From Tamarix chinensis (Eukaryota > Streptophyta > Magnoliopsida > Caryophyllales > Tamaricaceae), in assembly GCA_030549775.1 (NCBI GenBank), contig CM060174.1:93202132-93266131 (forward strand): a stretch of DNA of 64,000 nt, written 5' to 3'. Under the pieces are notes generated by a model. It did no database searches. It saw only the letters and a program-made list of their open reading frames with translations, and was not told the DNA's origin. Of this stretch, positions 32,843 to 47,000 are shown piece after piece. Position 1 is the first letter of the stretch, and each line of letters starts with the position of its first letter. The translations under genes were made by a program, and so were the position numbers.

Positions 32843-35789
32843 TGTAATACTCTAAAATTTCATTAAACTTAATCCCATATCATTAATATCTTAATTTAAT
32901 TTTAGTCTCAATAAAATCTTATTTTATCCTTAACCAAATTTTTTAATCCTAAGATCTTAACATAATCTAAATTCTTGATTAGGATAAATTATGTTTTCGG
33001 AACCTAATCTTAATTTCGGTAAATTTATGTCACTAATTCTACCTATGTTAGCTAATCCAAAATTATCTAACCCTAACTTAGCCCCTTTTTCTTTTTCTTT
33101 TCTTTCTTCTTTTTCCTTTTTTCCTTTTCGGTGTCGACTTCTCCTCTTGCGTGTGCTTCCCCTTATCACTTGCTATACACAACCATCACCCTCACCCTAC
33201 AACTACTGCCATGCACATCACAACCCTCACCATCCCCTGCAACCATCATCACCTCTGCACCACCCTATGCATCTTATATGTTTCACACACCACCACACAC
33301 ACACACACTGTTTTCTGTCGCACACCACCGTGCAACACCACAACCACCAAGCACCGCCCAAATCTTGGTGGATCAACCACCAAGGCCACTCCATCACTCC
33401 CCCTCATTGTCGTCGACCACCATCATTTTCTCCTCTTCTTTCCTTGCATCCGTTGCATTTTTGTGAGGCACATGGCTCTCTCATGGCTATGCACTTGTAA
33501 AATTTTTTTATCGCATGTCAGTGCAAACCAACATAGTTTACTCGTGCACCCTTGTATGGCTTCGCATAGCCTCCGCACACCCATATGCACCTATTCGTAA
33601 TTCTTGGGAAATCTGTTGCTTGAGCACAATTGTGCTTGTGTAAGATCCTAGCTCTGGGCCTGTGAGTGCACCATCTACCGCATGCCCATGTACCTTCCCT
33701 ATTTTGGACATGTGCCCTCTTTTTCATTCCCAAACCTTACCCAAACACCACAAAAAGTTCACCATAGCACCACCACACATTCCACCACACTTCCACACAA
33801 CTCAAGCTTCCTTTTGACTCTAGATATTTTCATTTTTCCCTCCTCCCTTACCTTAACTTCTCCCTCGATTATAATATTCAAGTTTGATAATGTATTATCA
33901 TATTTTTTGTAGGTGATATTCCGGTGATCTCAGAGGAGGAAGTCTAGGATTTATGTGCTTAAAGCTTGGTGCCCTTGTTGGTAAGGATACTAATCTATAT
34001 TTTAAGGCTTTTGTGTTAAATGCTTTCATAGCTATGTGTATTATGATGATATTTTTGTTATATGATGGAATGTATGCTATTAATGATATGTTGTGGTAAT
34101 GTGGATTTATATGATATAAAGGAAGTGAGAATGGGAAAGATGTGTTGATATAATTTTGTTACATTAAGTCGTACTTGTGGACAAATATAACTTATGGAAT
34201 AGTAATGTGGGTTAATATGGAAATTTTGGTATTTTAATGTATTAGGTGGATAAAATATGATAATGATATCATGAGAAGTGTTTGGAGTAATTACTAAATG
34301 TTGTGGGTTCCTTAAAATGAGATAATGGCTTAATTAGGGCGTAATAACCTTAAATGGTAATATTGTTATCCCACGTGTAAAACCATTGAGTTAGACCACA
34401 AATTTTGGATATGTTTTTAATGTTGGTAATTTAAGGAGGTTTATTAAATTTGGTTAATCATACGAGTCTAATGGGAAGAGTTATGACTAACCTGTGAAAT
34501 TAGGGTTTTGGAAGCTCTAGAAATAGTAATGTTTGGAATAGGGTTATTATTGTATGTGTGAGACATGGGTATTAGACTATGAACTTCAAGTATGTTAATA
34601 ATGATAATATTTGAGAATTATATACTGCATTTGGTGGTTGACTGATCAATATAAGAGAAGTGTTGCTAGGAGTGTAAAATTAGAGTTTAAGGAAAATAAG
34701 AATCTTAACTCTATAGATAAGCCTTATGAACTGTGTGATGTGCTTATCTGCCTTAATTAGATTTTTCAACCTATAAATCGATCATAAATAAGATATTAAT
34801 TATTTAAAGTGAAATATCACACGAGTAGGGTCAATATGATGTTTTATATCCATTCCACTAGAGGATAATAGTGATTCAGGAGTGTTTTACCTTAAAAAGG
34901 TGTTTTAGTCCGTTCCACCAAATTAAGAATAGTGGAACCCCTGCTCATTGTGAATGAAAATATAAATTGTGCAACCAAGTTAATGTTTTTATATCCGTTT
35001 AATTGGATGATAATAGTGGCTCAAGATCATTTTGCCTTTAGAAATTGATGTTTCCAGATCTGTTCCACTAGATGATAATAGTGGTTCAGGTGCGTTTTTT
35101 CTGATAAGGTTCTTCAAACCGTTCCATTAGTTTAAGAATAATGGAATTCCTAAACTCAACATATATAAATGAATAAAAATGGTTATATCTAATAAAGAGG
35201 CCCGGATCAGTATTTTATCTTATGAGATTTTTCATAGATTGAATGTGTATTCATCATCAATTGTGAGTGCATGTGTTATATGTATCCCTGATTTGATAGT
35301 ATTTCTACCTTGCTTGATACGTAGTGTACTGACTACCCTTTTCATGAATGTTGTTTATTATCATGAATAGGAGACCTTGATTCTTTTGTGCATTCCTTTG
35401 AAGACCTACTAGATAACTTTGCTGTTTTTGATGTATTATATGAGGATGAGTGACATATTATCTATACTGGGTACTTGAGTGACGGTTTATGTTATCTAGT
35501 TGATGTGTTTACCTAGATACCTTTTTAGACTCTTTGATCTATGGTATTCCTTAGTTTATATTTTGTTATTGTAATTCAGAGTTAACCTCCAAACTCATAT
35601 TATATTTATAAATGTTTCTTCCATTTCTAACTACCTTGTTTTACTATGAATGGTTTTAGACTTGTGATTAATGTAAAAATGGTTGGGCAAACCAGACTTA
35701 TGTCAATTACGGTAGTAACACCCAATATTTTGCTTATATGCTTTCGTTGTAAAATGAAAATTTTCAGTATTAAAATTTGGAGTGTTACA
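32843..35789 (+). mobile_element. Solo long LTR with perfect 5-bp target duplication
   Basis: It starts TGTAATACTCTAAAATTTC and ends AAATTTGGAGTGTTACA, 2947 bp. The 5 bases TTTCT flank it on both sides (32838-32842 and 35790-35794). It has the layout shared by the LTRs further right: an AT-rich start, a pyrimidine-rich tract and C-rich section (33070-33830), then an AT-rich body. The last 1.9 kb resembles 48390-50279. With no internal domain beside it, it is best read as a solo LTR left by recombination. Long TG-AT...TTACA LTRs suggest a Tekay/Del-like Ty3/gypsy family, which is inference only. Confidence 0.9.
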
Positions 35790-38700
35790 TTTCTTCCTTC
35801 TTTTCTCTTTGCCCGGATTCATTCATTCTGACCAATATCATTTCGTTATCCTTTCCTCCTTAGTTGTGGGGAGTTTGGGGGGAACATAAGGGGCATTGAA
35901 GGGGCTCTATGGATATTCTTATGAATTTGACACCACTAGAGTCATTTATAAACAAATTATCCATGAATATAGGACCTTACCATAATTATGCTTGGTTTAT
36001 GACTTTTTTTTTCTTTCAAAACATTAGATTTATATCGGATTAAAAAAAATTAGCTTAAGTTTTGAATATTAAAATAATGTTTAAACTATAATAGAATTAT
36101 ACCTTACTCTTTTTGGTACTACATAGATTACAATCAAGGTCTTCTTAAATATTTTAGAGGTCCTACGAAGCTCTAAAAATTAGAAATATATTATATGATT
36201 ATTGAAATAAAAAATGTATTATATATGACTATGATTTTACAATTATTTTTTCATAGAAGAGGTATGCCTTTTTTTATTTTTTTTTAAAAAAAAGTTTTAC
36301 ATATATAATAATCACATTACTATGTGTACATGTGGCATAATATAAGAAAACATCAATTATAATCTATAAGAAAATGTGCAATTAAAATTAATTTAGAGAT
36401 ACTTTTTTACAATAAAATAAAAATTATTTTTTGGTTATTTTTTAAGAAATATATTTTCTTATGGGGGGATACTTGAAATTTATTCATACAAAAATAACTA
36501 TCTTAGAGTAACTCAATAAATAAGTCTTATATTTAATCAAACATATGTAAAGTTGAAAAAAAAGTTTATAAATTAGATACACCATAAGTTAATTAAAGTA
36601 AAAAATAATTGACAAATTCTACTTGAAGGGAATTTATAAAACATGTAAATTAAAGAATAAATATTTTTAATATAAATATCAAAAAGTAATAAATTAAGAA
36701 AAAAACTATAACTTATGCATAGGTTAAATTGAATTCTACGACCATACGCACCTAACAATGTTTGTATGATGTTTATATAAGAAATACATATGTTATAAAA
36801 GCACTTATATTTTTCCAAAAAAATACACTTCTTCGGATTATAAATATACAACTTACATAATATAAATAAATATACACTTTACTAAATATATGAATACACA
36901 TCTTACATAATATATAGAAATACATATCTTATAAAATATATATAAAAACATATCTAACAGAATATATATAAATATACATATTACAAAATATAAATTCATA
37001 TCTCATAATATATATATAAATAAATATTTTAACTAATATAAATACACATCTGAATAAAGTATGCATCATAAAAAAACTACACACTTATCACATATTTTAT
37101 AACAAGAATACAATTTTTAAAGATGTGAATTCTTTTAAAATAATGATACATATTTTAATAATATAGATTATAAAAAATAATTATGTAATAAATTTTCTCC
37201 TTGTTAGATATGCATTTTTATAAAAGTTTATATATTGGGTATGATTGCATAAAAGACAAAATAAGATGATATGCACCTTAATGGGTACATATGGGTGTGT
37301 AATACATGGATTGGTGTGTGGAGCATTGAAATTTGTCAATGACACCACTTAGGTATTTCTTGGCATTTCCTTAAACAGAAAAAAAAATGTTGTACCCAGA
37401 GGGTAGAAACATATATTACTATTTTTAAATATATGATTCTTATGCAAATTCTAAACTACCTATTATAACTTAAATTTTTATTAACTGTATCTACTTAGGT
37501 GCTTGTATTGTAAATATAAGTGTATTTTAGGGATAACGTATTATATAATTCTAAGTTTAAACATAATATATAATATAATCTTGAGTTTTAATAAACACAT
37601 ATTAGAACCCTTAAATTACACCTAATATACAATATAATTATGATTTACACTTTTATGCATCAGATAAGATAACCTTTCATCTAAAAACTCAATATCATAT
37701 TGATATGGTATTCATCTCTAAAGTATATAGAGTATTATCTGGTATAACTATAAAAACTCTTGGTTATATGGTGTATAACTGTCAAGAATAGAATTATATA
37801 GTATGTAATTGTTAAAACTCTGAGGTTATATAGTGTGCTTTTTAAAACTCGAGGTTATATTATATATTAACCTTAAACTTGAGATTATATGTTGTATTTT
37901 CTTCTTTTTTTAACATACAAAACTAGGGGAAAATGTAATCTCAAACTTTATACACATAATAAATTGGTTTCTACCAACATCCTACCACTAAATGACAATG
38001 GAAAAAATAATGGTTATTTTAAGTGTTCAGAATACAAAATATGTGTTATACATGCATACCTTTATCAGTTACTCATTGGTGACATCCACCCCTTTCATAT
38101 TTCTTATAAATTTTTTAACCTCTTACACCATTTGATAAATTTTAGTCTTCATTCAATTATTTAGGTCCAATTCTTCTCTCTAATAATTTTTTTTGTTATT
38201 TTTTAATATATATGGGTTTCATTCTCTTTATGCCCTATCATTAAAAAGTATAAGCCTACACCTATCCAATTTCAGATTTAAAATCTAAAAAACAAGTGTC
38301 GCTATTAATGGTATATATTGAATTAGGATAATTTTTTCATTATAAGAAGTAACAAAGATACACTAACAAAAATGAGATAATAATTTTGGCGGGTCTTTTA
38401 TTATTCCTATTTCCCCCCTAAATTTATACTTTATTAGCGATGTGACATTCAAAATAGTAATTCTTCAAATTTATTTATCTAACGTTCTAATGTGATTTTG
38501 TAGAATATGTGTTCCTTACTCTCTTTTTTTTTACTACATCTTAAAAGGACACAATGTGTACATGATTGACAAAATCAATTAGCTTAAAACAAAAAAATAC
38601 ACAAAAGTGTATAATAATATGCATTTATAAACTAATATGGACTTAGATGCAATAACATGTAGTCTGAAAAATGTAAGAGACTAAAAACACATGCAAATTT

Positions 38701-39692
38701 ATAAATAAAAAACAATGTGTTCAATGAATAAATATTAAAATAAGTAGAACATACAAATTAATATGAATAAACATGTAAATTAACATGAATAAAATGCTAA
38801 GATATATAGAAAAAAAAATATAAAAATATATCTTAATAGTTGACATCAATATTGAAACATATACGTTCTATCATATTTTATGCTCTTTATGTTGTCTTCT
38901 TACTTTGTAGACTATAGTAGAATATGAAATTTCTTTGCATACGTATAACTTAAACAAAAAAGATAGAAGTATAGAAAATCAATACCAAATTAGGAATGTT
39001 GAAAATCCAAAGTCATTAATGTTTTATGTTTTCTTCTTTGTAAGTGTCATTAAGAAAAATGAATTTTTAAAACAAGAATAATGATCCCTCACTTTAGAGG
39101 AGATATTTTTTTTGATAATTTAGAGGATTTTACTCACCCCATAGCATAAAGGGGGTGATAAGACATCAACATCCCCCATCCTTTGTATAAAAAGCTTAGG
39201 ATAAGTAAAGCAAGCAGCCATGCAAAACCCCATAATCCTTGGCTCTTATACTTATCTTTGAGAAAAATTGTCTAATATCAAAGAAACTGACAGTAGCTAC
39301 AACCAAGTTAAAAATTAAAAAAATTGATGCGCTCCATGTTTGGCTAAGGATTTCCCATCCTTACTCTTGTGGACAATTTGTAAGCCATTCCAATTTGTTC
39401 TCGCCTTACAGATACAATTTAGGAAAAAATCACAACATCACATTCCTCCTGTGTCATTGCTACTCCACTTAATGACATTTACAAAATCATATTCAACCAT
39501 AGCTATCATATTCTTTACACAACCCTTTCTCTTCGACTTACTAACTGTAAATTGAATGGCTTGGACTTATACTTCATTAATTTCCATCATCGAACACGAA
39601 TAGGAAATGATTCACCTAAATTGCCCATGCCAATCTTGAAGAACCCACCTATGGCACTTTTTTTTTCTTTCCTCTAAGACTAATGCATATAT
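35790..39692. other. AT-rich stretch with degenerate short tandem repeats
   Basis: No gene was recognised. At about 36820-37060 a ~30-bp degenerate unit of the form 'aaatacacatcttacataatata' recurs, and at about 37540-37910 a ~40-bp unit 'aaaactcgaggttatatagt' recurs. Similar 'tacacatctta' phrases return at 56870-57060 and 57960-58125. Confidence 0.5.
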
Positions 39693-39701
39693 GTTCCACT
39701 T

Positions 39702-40065
39702 AAGGCTGTTCACGAGACAAGCCAAATCGGGGTAGGCTTGGGCTTGGCTCATTAACTAAACAAATCTAAAAATTAAGCTTGATCTTGACTTGTTTACAAA
39801 TAAGCCAAGCTTTTAGTGAATCGAGTCAAGCTTTTAACAAGCCGATTCGCGAGCTTTAGTGGTAAACAGGCTGAGCTCACGAGCTTTTGCACTGTAAACG
39901 AGCTCGAGCCCAAATTTATTATGCTCAAGCTTGTCTTGTTTAATAATAAAACCAAGATCGAACCTAATTTTTAAGTTCTTTTAGTTAAATAAGTGAGTCG
40001 AGCCGAGCCTTTAATGAGCTGAGCCCAAAAAGCTTGTGAGCCGGCTTAGTTTGTCAACAGCCCTT
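39702..40065. mobile_element. hAT-type MITE, 364 bp, with 9-bp flank duplication
   Basis: The ends AAGGCTGTTCACGAGACAAG and CTTAGTTTGTCAACAGCCCTT form imperfect inverted repeats. GTTCCACTT is present on both sides (39693-39701 and 40066-40074), so the target duplication is 8 bp with one ambiguous base, or 9 bp. The interior is rich in 'gagctcgagc', 'caagctt' and 'gagccgagc' phrases. It is noncoding. Confidence 0.85.
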
Positions 40066-40444
40066 GTTCCACTTCAGTACACCCCTAGCTAGTTCTCCTT
40101 ACCAGATTTGATTACTTCATTTCAAAGTGTAATACTCCCATTCTTTATACCTAAAAAAATTTATTTTTAAAATGATTGAGGAAATAAAAATACGAAAAAC
40201 ACTCTTAGGAAAATTTTAGTGTTACCACTGCACTTATCATTGGATAGACATCTTGTTGTCCGTCCTATGTTAGATATAAAGCTACATATCTGACAAACCA
40301 CACACAAGAAATATAGTGATTAGTTAAATAGCATAAAATATTATAAGAGTTAGGAATTACAAAACCAATACCATATCATGTCTAAATAAACTGAAATACA
40401 TAAAGAAAGTGTTTGCTAAAATAGGGCAAAATATGATGAGTTTA

Positions 40445-41400
40445 GGTCTCCAAAGGACCAACAAAATGACATCCCTATTTTTGCCAGCTAGTGGGCACCA
40501 TCTATTACCAAAGTCAAGATCATTAGAGGTACTCCAATCCCCTTAAAGGGTATAATAATCTCCATTTTTCATTTGGTTTTAATCAGTTTTAGTTAAGTTA
40601 TATTTTATCATGATTGTTATTAAATTTCATTTTAAATGGCCTTTCAAGTTGCCTTTTAGTGTGCACGCTTGGCATGAGGAATCAATCTAATTTGGGTTTT
40701 TTTATTAAATTATAAGAAACTTTAAATCGGATTTACTTATTCTAAAATATTATTTTGGCTAATATCACATGTGTCTTAATGCATCTTGGTTTTTTATACT
40801 TGATTTTACATGATTAGAATATTGTGATTGGAAAATTATTTATATGTTGTTATTTGAAGCTAGTTAACCTCTATTAGCATTTTATTAATTTTCTTAATCA
40901 TTATAATCATTGGAAGTTTTTATTTAAAAATAATGACCCAAATAAGGTTACATGTCAAATATATAGATTTCTAGTTTACCATAAGTTTTATAATTCATGA
41001 TTTTTTATATATGTAAAAAGTTAGGGCCAAAATTCCATAAATGTGCAAAACTATAATTTCTACTTTTTTGATATAGAATCAACTTTTTGAATTTTGAGCA
41101 CGCAATTGTTGTTTTTAGTTTGATTTAATGGTTCTATACTGTTTATAGTAATTTTAAATGCAATTTTATAAATAATATGGTGTCATTTTGTTTAGTATAA
41201 CTTAAGTTATGATTGACTAAAGTTAGAAAAAGTTTTAAGAATATAAAATAAATGTTCTTCATTTTCTTCATAAATATTTAAAATATTCTTCACTAATTAC
41301 CTACACATCCTATGTCCACTAGTTGGTCTCCAAAGGACCATGCTCGGTTACCCTATTTCTGACAAATAATTTGGCCAGCTACTAAGCATCATCTATTACC
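40445..41400. repeat. Imperfect direct repeat, 880 bp apart, inside LTR A2
   Basis: GGTCTCCAAAGGACCA at 40445 recurs at 41325, each followed by related sequence for about 75 bp ('ccctattt...gccagcta...catctattacc'). The sister LTR at 44010-47472 has this region once, so the ~880 bp between the copies is an insertion or a partial duplication specific to this LTR. Confidence 0.7.
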
Positions 41401-42061
41401 TACTCAAGGTCCTTTGCTCATGGGAGTAAGTAGGTAATAGATTATATGTGTACGCTAGTACGCTACATAATGAGTAAGCCAAGTTACCTAGTTAAGAGAG
41501 CTGTAATGCATGTATGGTCATAATATGCATTAAATTCATCATATCACACATTCTTATGCTTATGCAATAACATACTAACTCAAGTGTGTTTCCAACATGG
41601 AATCCTCAACATGGCATTCTACACATGCATATGGGAGTAAAGGACATCAAGCTCAATGATAGAAATGGAATTCATAGAAATATCATGCTTCACACAAAGT
41701 GTAGGAAATTTATGGTTCATCATGCTTACCAACAACTTTAGGATTCATGGATAGCAACGTAGAAAAACATGAAGTGACATACCAAGGATGTAAGTTATTA
41801 AGGTAAACTCCAAGTTTTGTTCCATCTAATCCTTCTTGAGATTTTGATCATAAGGTTATATAACCATCTATTTATTCATTTCTCTTTGAGCAATTTGGTT
41901 GGATCATCCCCCATGGTCTCTCAATACCCAAGGAAATCAAACCAATAACCAGAGGACATAAGTTTAGCTAATGCTAAGAAACCCACCACTGGAAATAAAG
42001 TGTCTGAAACCAAATAAATCACCTAGGTAACCAGAACCTTTAGTATTAATACCCCCATTAC

Positions 42062-42817
42062 TAGGGTTGTGCAGAAAAACTGGGATCCGAAAAATTGATC
42101 CGGTATCCGAAAAAACCGATCTGAAATTTTGGATATCCGATCCGGTTTTTGAAAAGTGGAGCGGATATTCGATCCGGTCAATATAAGTTTGACCGGAGCG
42201 GATATCCGATCCGATTTTTTAGTGGACAATCCGATCCGTAAAAAATATCCAGTTTTAAGAATAAGTGAGTTATATTTATGCATAATTTAATTGATAATCT
42301 GATTTTTTTCTTTCAATCTTCAAGTTTACTATAATACATGAATCCAAATATAATTTACTAAACTAAAGTCTAAAATAAACATCCACACTCTACAAACAGT
42401 CAAATAGGTCATTACCTACACACACGCAAGCACCCAAACTAGAAAAAAAAACTCCTAAATTTTTTGAATCTCTTAACTTAGGTCGTTCCACAGTTCTAGA
42501 GCGTCATTGTTCACAAATCTTGATTGCTAATTTTTTTGGATATGATTAATAATGTATTTTATCTTTTTGTATGCAAGCTGAATAATTAAACAAGTGTTTA
42601 TGCAGAAATTTTTTTTAGTTATAGATTATATATATAAATTTAATAATTGGATATTTTTTTTTTCAATAATTGGATATATCCGATATCCAATCCGATATTT
42701 TGGCTATCCGGTGTATTCAGATACAGATTCGGATATGGGATATCGAATATCCGGTCGGATTGGATATCCGAAAAAAATATCCGTTCGGATACGGATATCC
42801 GACAATGCACACCCCTA
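42062..42817. mobile_element. hAT-type MITE, 756 bp, built on GGATATCCGATCC repeats
   Basis: The ends TAGGGTTGTGCAGAAAAACT and the reverse complement of the right end (TAGGGGTGTGCATTGTCGG) are inverted repeats. The 8-bp duplication CCCATTAC is perfect (42054-42061 and 42818-42825). Both ends contain arrays of 'ggatatccgatccg' phrases. It is noncoding. Confidence 0.9.
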
Positions 42818-43511
42818 CCCATTACATCATTAGTGACTAGTATAGGAAAGGTACTGAGATCAAATAGGATCTCATCGAAAGGTTAATATCAAAAATGCCT
42901 GAAGGTAGACTAACCTTCCATAACTAATCGAGGATTGTATAATTTAGTCCTATATAGTGCTCCATGATCTTCTACTTTAAGTGATTAGTTTATTATTTAC
43001 CAAATCATATGCCAAGCAAGGTGTAATACCCTTTATTTTTATCTAAGCCTAACCCCGAGTAATTTACCTTGTAACCCAATCCTAATCTCAAAAAGTTAAT
43101 GTTTCCACCTTACCCTCATTCTCTAACCATAGAATTTAACATAATCCCAATTTTTTGATGATTAAACTATCTTAATATCCTAACCTAAATTATATTAATA
43201 TTATTCTAATAAAAAACTAAATATATTAACCCTTTATTTCTGTTTTCCTCTTTTCATCTTTCTCTTCTTTCCCCTTCTGATCGACTCCTTTCTCATTTTC
43301 CCCCCTTCTCCCTATGTGAAACATTGTCCACGGACAATGCCTACACTCTCCATCACTCCCTACCACCTGCCAAACCCTTCCCTACTCCCATCAACTCCCA
43401 GCTCTTACAAATAAAGGTTGGGGTTAAAAAATTTCCTTTGGTTGTCACACCTCACACCCTCCTCTCATCTCTACCCCTTGCATGGATAGATACACATGCG
43501 CGCGTGTGCAC

Positions 43512-43513
<2 letters not shown>

Positions 43514-43564
<51 letters not shown>
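43514..43564. repeat. (AG)n microsatellite
   Basis: About 25 uninterrupted AG units lie in the C-rich part of LTR copy B, just after a short CG/CA-rich stretch. Confidence 0.98.
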
Positions 43565-43568
<4 letters not shown>

Positions 43569-44009
43569 CATGCATACATACATGACCATCATTAAATTCC
43601 CTCTTCTACCTCTCTTCTCCCTTTTGTTTCTACAACCAAAGTGCCACCATTTTCTTCACCACTTCCTTACCATTGCAAAAATATCCCCAAGAGCCACCAC
43701 CAATGAGCCCAACTAAGGCACCCAACAATCTTTACCATTTCTCCCTCACCACCTTTGGCTATACTTGCTAAACATCACCCCTAACCACTAGCCAAAATAG
43801 TAGAAGCCCACCTTTCTTCTTCAGCAACCTCTACCACATTCACCTCGTCCCATTTCTGTTCTTTGTTGCAACTACTTTCACCTTAATCCAACACCTCCCT
43901 TTAGAAGCTTCAACCAAATCCCATCCCCTCCTCTTCGATAACCTTCATTAAAGCCCTCCCTCCATCCTCTGGCAACCACAACCAAATCCCTCTTTCTACC
44001 CTTCGGTAT

Positions 44010-47000
44010 TGTAATACTCCATGTTTTTGTAAATAGTTGAATGAGAATTATACCAAATTTTAGGCTTTGATTTTGATATAATGTTGTGATTTTTTTTGGA
44101 GCAAAGTTTGATTTAAAATTATGTTGAAAAATGGGGTTTATTGAGTTTTGCAGGAAAATCAATCGATTGATTTCATGAAATGATCAACTTGTTTTTTGTT
44201 TAAGCAAATTTAGTTTTTTTGAATAAACCGATCAACTAGTTGTAGAATAGTCAACTAGTGGACCCAAATCCATCGACTAGTTTGTCGAGCTGGTCATATT
44301 TTTTTAGCTTAATTTTCTCAAAAGTCCTTTTCATTGAAATGGAACCTTACTAACCCATGCCAATTTGTTCCTAAAAAATTCCTAACCATTTCATGATGCA
44401 TTTAACCCAAAATATTATCTTGAATTGATCTGAAAGTCAATTGGGACAATTGAGGGAGAAAGATTACCTCAGCATTGTCTTTTTCCTCCTCTCTCATCTG
44501 CATGATTCTGAGATCAATGCTTCGATCTCAAGCACAATTCTGAGTAGCTTGAAGATTCCTCCCACACCGACCTTTCATTACTCCATCCATGTATGCTAAT
44601 TCTAACCTAAATGATCTGAATTCTCCAAAGACACCATTTGAGCTTTGGAGAATAGTTCATTGAATATCAAACAAAATTTACCCATTTTTCTCGAATTTAA
44701 ATGGTCATTTATAGGACTCTTAGTTGATTCCTGAACTCTCAGCATTTTCCTTTGATTGGTTGGCTATAAATAATCCCAATAATCCCTTCTATGAACCTTT
44801 CTTTCAACCACTGAATACTCTAAGTATTGTATTCACCTCCTTTCTTTCCACACTTCGAGCCTTACCAACCTTTTTCTCACACTTTTCTGATCTTGTCTCT
44901 AGCTCTCTTTTGTTTAATTATTAGTCAAGGAAGAGTTAGATTTTGGAAAAAAGATTGAGTGGTCTAGTTGAGCTTTGCCCCTATTTTTTCCTCAAGTGGT
45001 ATGTTATTATTTCTTTCTAATTTTTAAGTTTGAAAATTTAATAAGGTTTTGGTGTAATGTATGATTTTGAGATTTTTCGTTTTAAGGTTTTCAAAGATGA
45101 GAATTCCTTTAGTTGGAATTTTTAGTCTTAAGGGGATTTTGTCTGCATCAAGTAAGTGATTCTTACTTCTAAAATATTTATTAAGTATTCCTGCATGTTA
45201 AGTGTTACCTTTAGTTGATTTTTGTGTGTTGGTATGAATGAATACAGATTGTATAAGTGATTTGGATGATTAGATGTCATGATTTGAGTAAAAAGCATGA
45301 AATTTTGGTAAAAATAGGATATTATGGTTCTATGTTGAGAAATGCATGTTAATATGGTTAAAAATATGTTAGACTATGAAATTTAGGATGATTTATATCT
45401 AAGAATCTTTATGAAATTTAATGGTTTGTGTTGTGTTAGGGAAAATCGATCGATTGGTTAGGTCAAACGAATCGACTTGTTCCTAGAAAAGTTGATTGGT
45501 TAACCCAACCCATCAAATGGTAAGCCTGTAGAGACCTTATTTTTGCTCTCTATTTAAACCCATTGATTAGTTGGGCAAAACCAATCAACTAGTGTATGAA
45601 TAGTTGCCTAGTTAGCACAAACTAATCGACTAGTTTGAGAAAAGCATGGTCTAGTTGATCCAAACTGATTGACTAGTCAACCCAAACCAATCAACGGGCT
45701 TGAAGAAAGCACGGTCTAGTTAAGTCAAACTGATTGACAGGTCAACCCAATCCGATTGACTGGTTGGGTTAAATAGATCCACTGGGTTGGTTGGTTTGTG
45801 TGATTTATTTCCTTTCGATTTGGTTATGATTTAAGGCTATGGTTGGGACTATACCATGATTATTGAGGGATAAAATACAAATTTTATCATATAAAAGGAT
45901 TAAAACGTATCATAATTTGTGGTATACTCTATGAGTAATGTAAAGTCTAAATGGGTATTTCACTTATAATAAGTGATGAAATTGAGGGAAAAGTAATGAA
46001 AACCAACATAGGCTCGAATTAAATAATATGGTGGATATGAATACTAATGGCCAAGGAAAAATGAAAACATACTGGGTTGGAAAAATGGGAAAAAAGGATT
46101 GACATGGATTAACGTGGAAAATTTCCTTGCTTGCTTTTGAATGAGCCTTGTATGATCACCCATATTTATGAATAAAATACTATTTACCAAAGTAAAAGAC
46201 AATAGAGTTGAGTATGGGCCTGGATTTCCCGATCCTCAATTAGCTACCAGGGGTTAATCTGCTTTTGGCCTTTGCCTTCAAAAGGGATCTTGAGAGGTCT
46301 CAGTACCTACTATAGATACTGATGATATACTAGGGGGTTTCGATACCAGGTTACCCAAGTGGTTGGCTTCAGCTTGGACTTATGTCCATTATGGTGATTG
46401 GCTTCAACCTAGACTTATATCCACTTGGTGATTGGATTTGGCTTGGACTTTATATCCTTTATTTAGATACGCTTCCATGGTATATGAGATCATGGGGTGA
46501 TGCATAGTACATTGATCGATGATAATAAAATAAGGATGGTAAATATTGATTGATAATTTATAAATTATGACCAAGTGAATGGTTAATGGTTGGCTAAGAA
46601 ATGGAAGTTATGGTATGATTGACCAAAATGAATAAAAGATGGTTTGTACACTTGGATAATGGTCAGAATGACTAATTAGCTGTGAATGGAATATTGATTG
46701 AGTGATTGACCTATCCCATACATGGTTAATTAAATGGGATATCCTAAAGGATTGAGTAATTGGAAATAAACCCTAGAGGTTACTTGGATTCTCTCTGCTA
46801 GTACATGTGTGGGTGTGAAACTAAGCATGATCTATTCTACCTTATTGGAATTGTGCATGATAGCATGTCCTTATGCACTCTTACCTTTATATATAGTATT
46901 GTCATGATGCATGTTGTATCTTGTATCCATGTACGATAGATTTGTATACTTGTGTTTACATTGAGGGAGCAACTTAGCTTACTCAATACGTAGTGTATTG

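Noticed and set aside
32991..33600. Three overlapping open frames of 111-169 residues, rich in His, Pro and Thr
   Set aside because: They lie in the C-rich section of the solo LTR. All three frames are open because of base composition, and there is no domain or conserved pattern.
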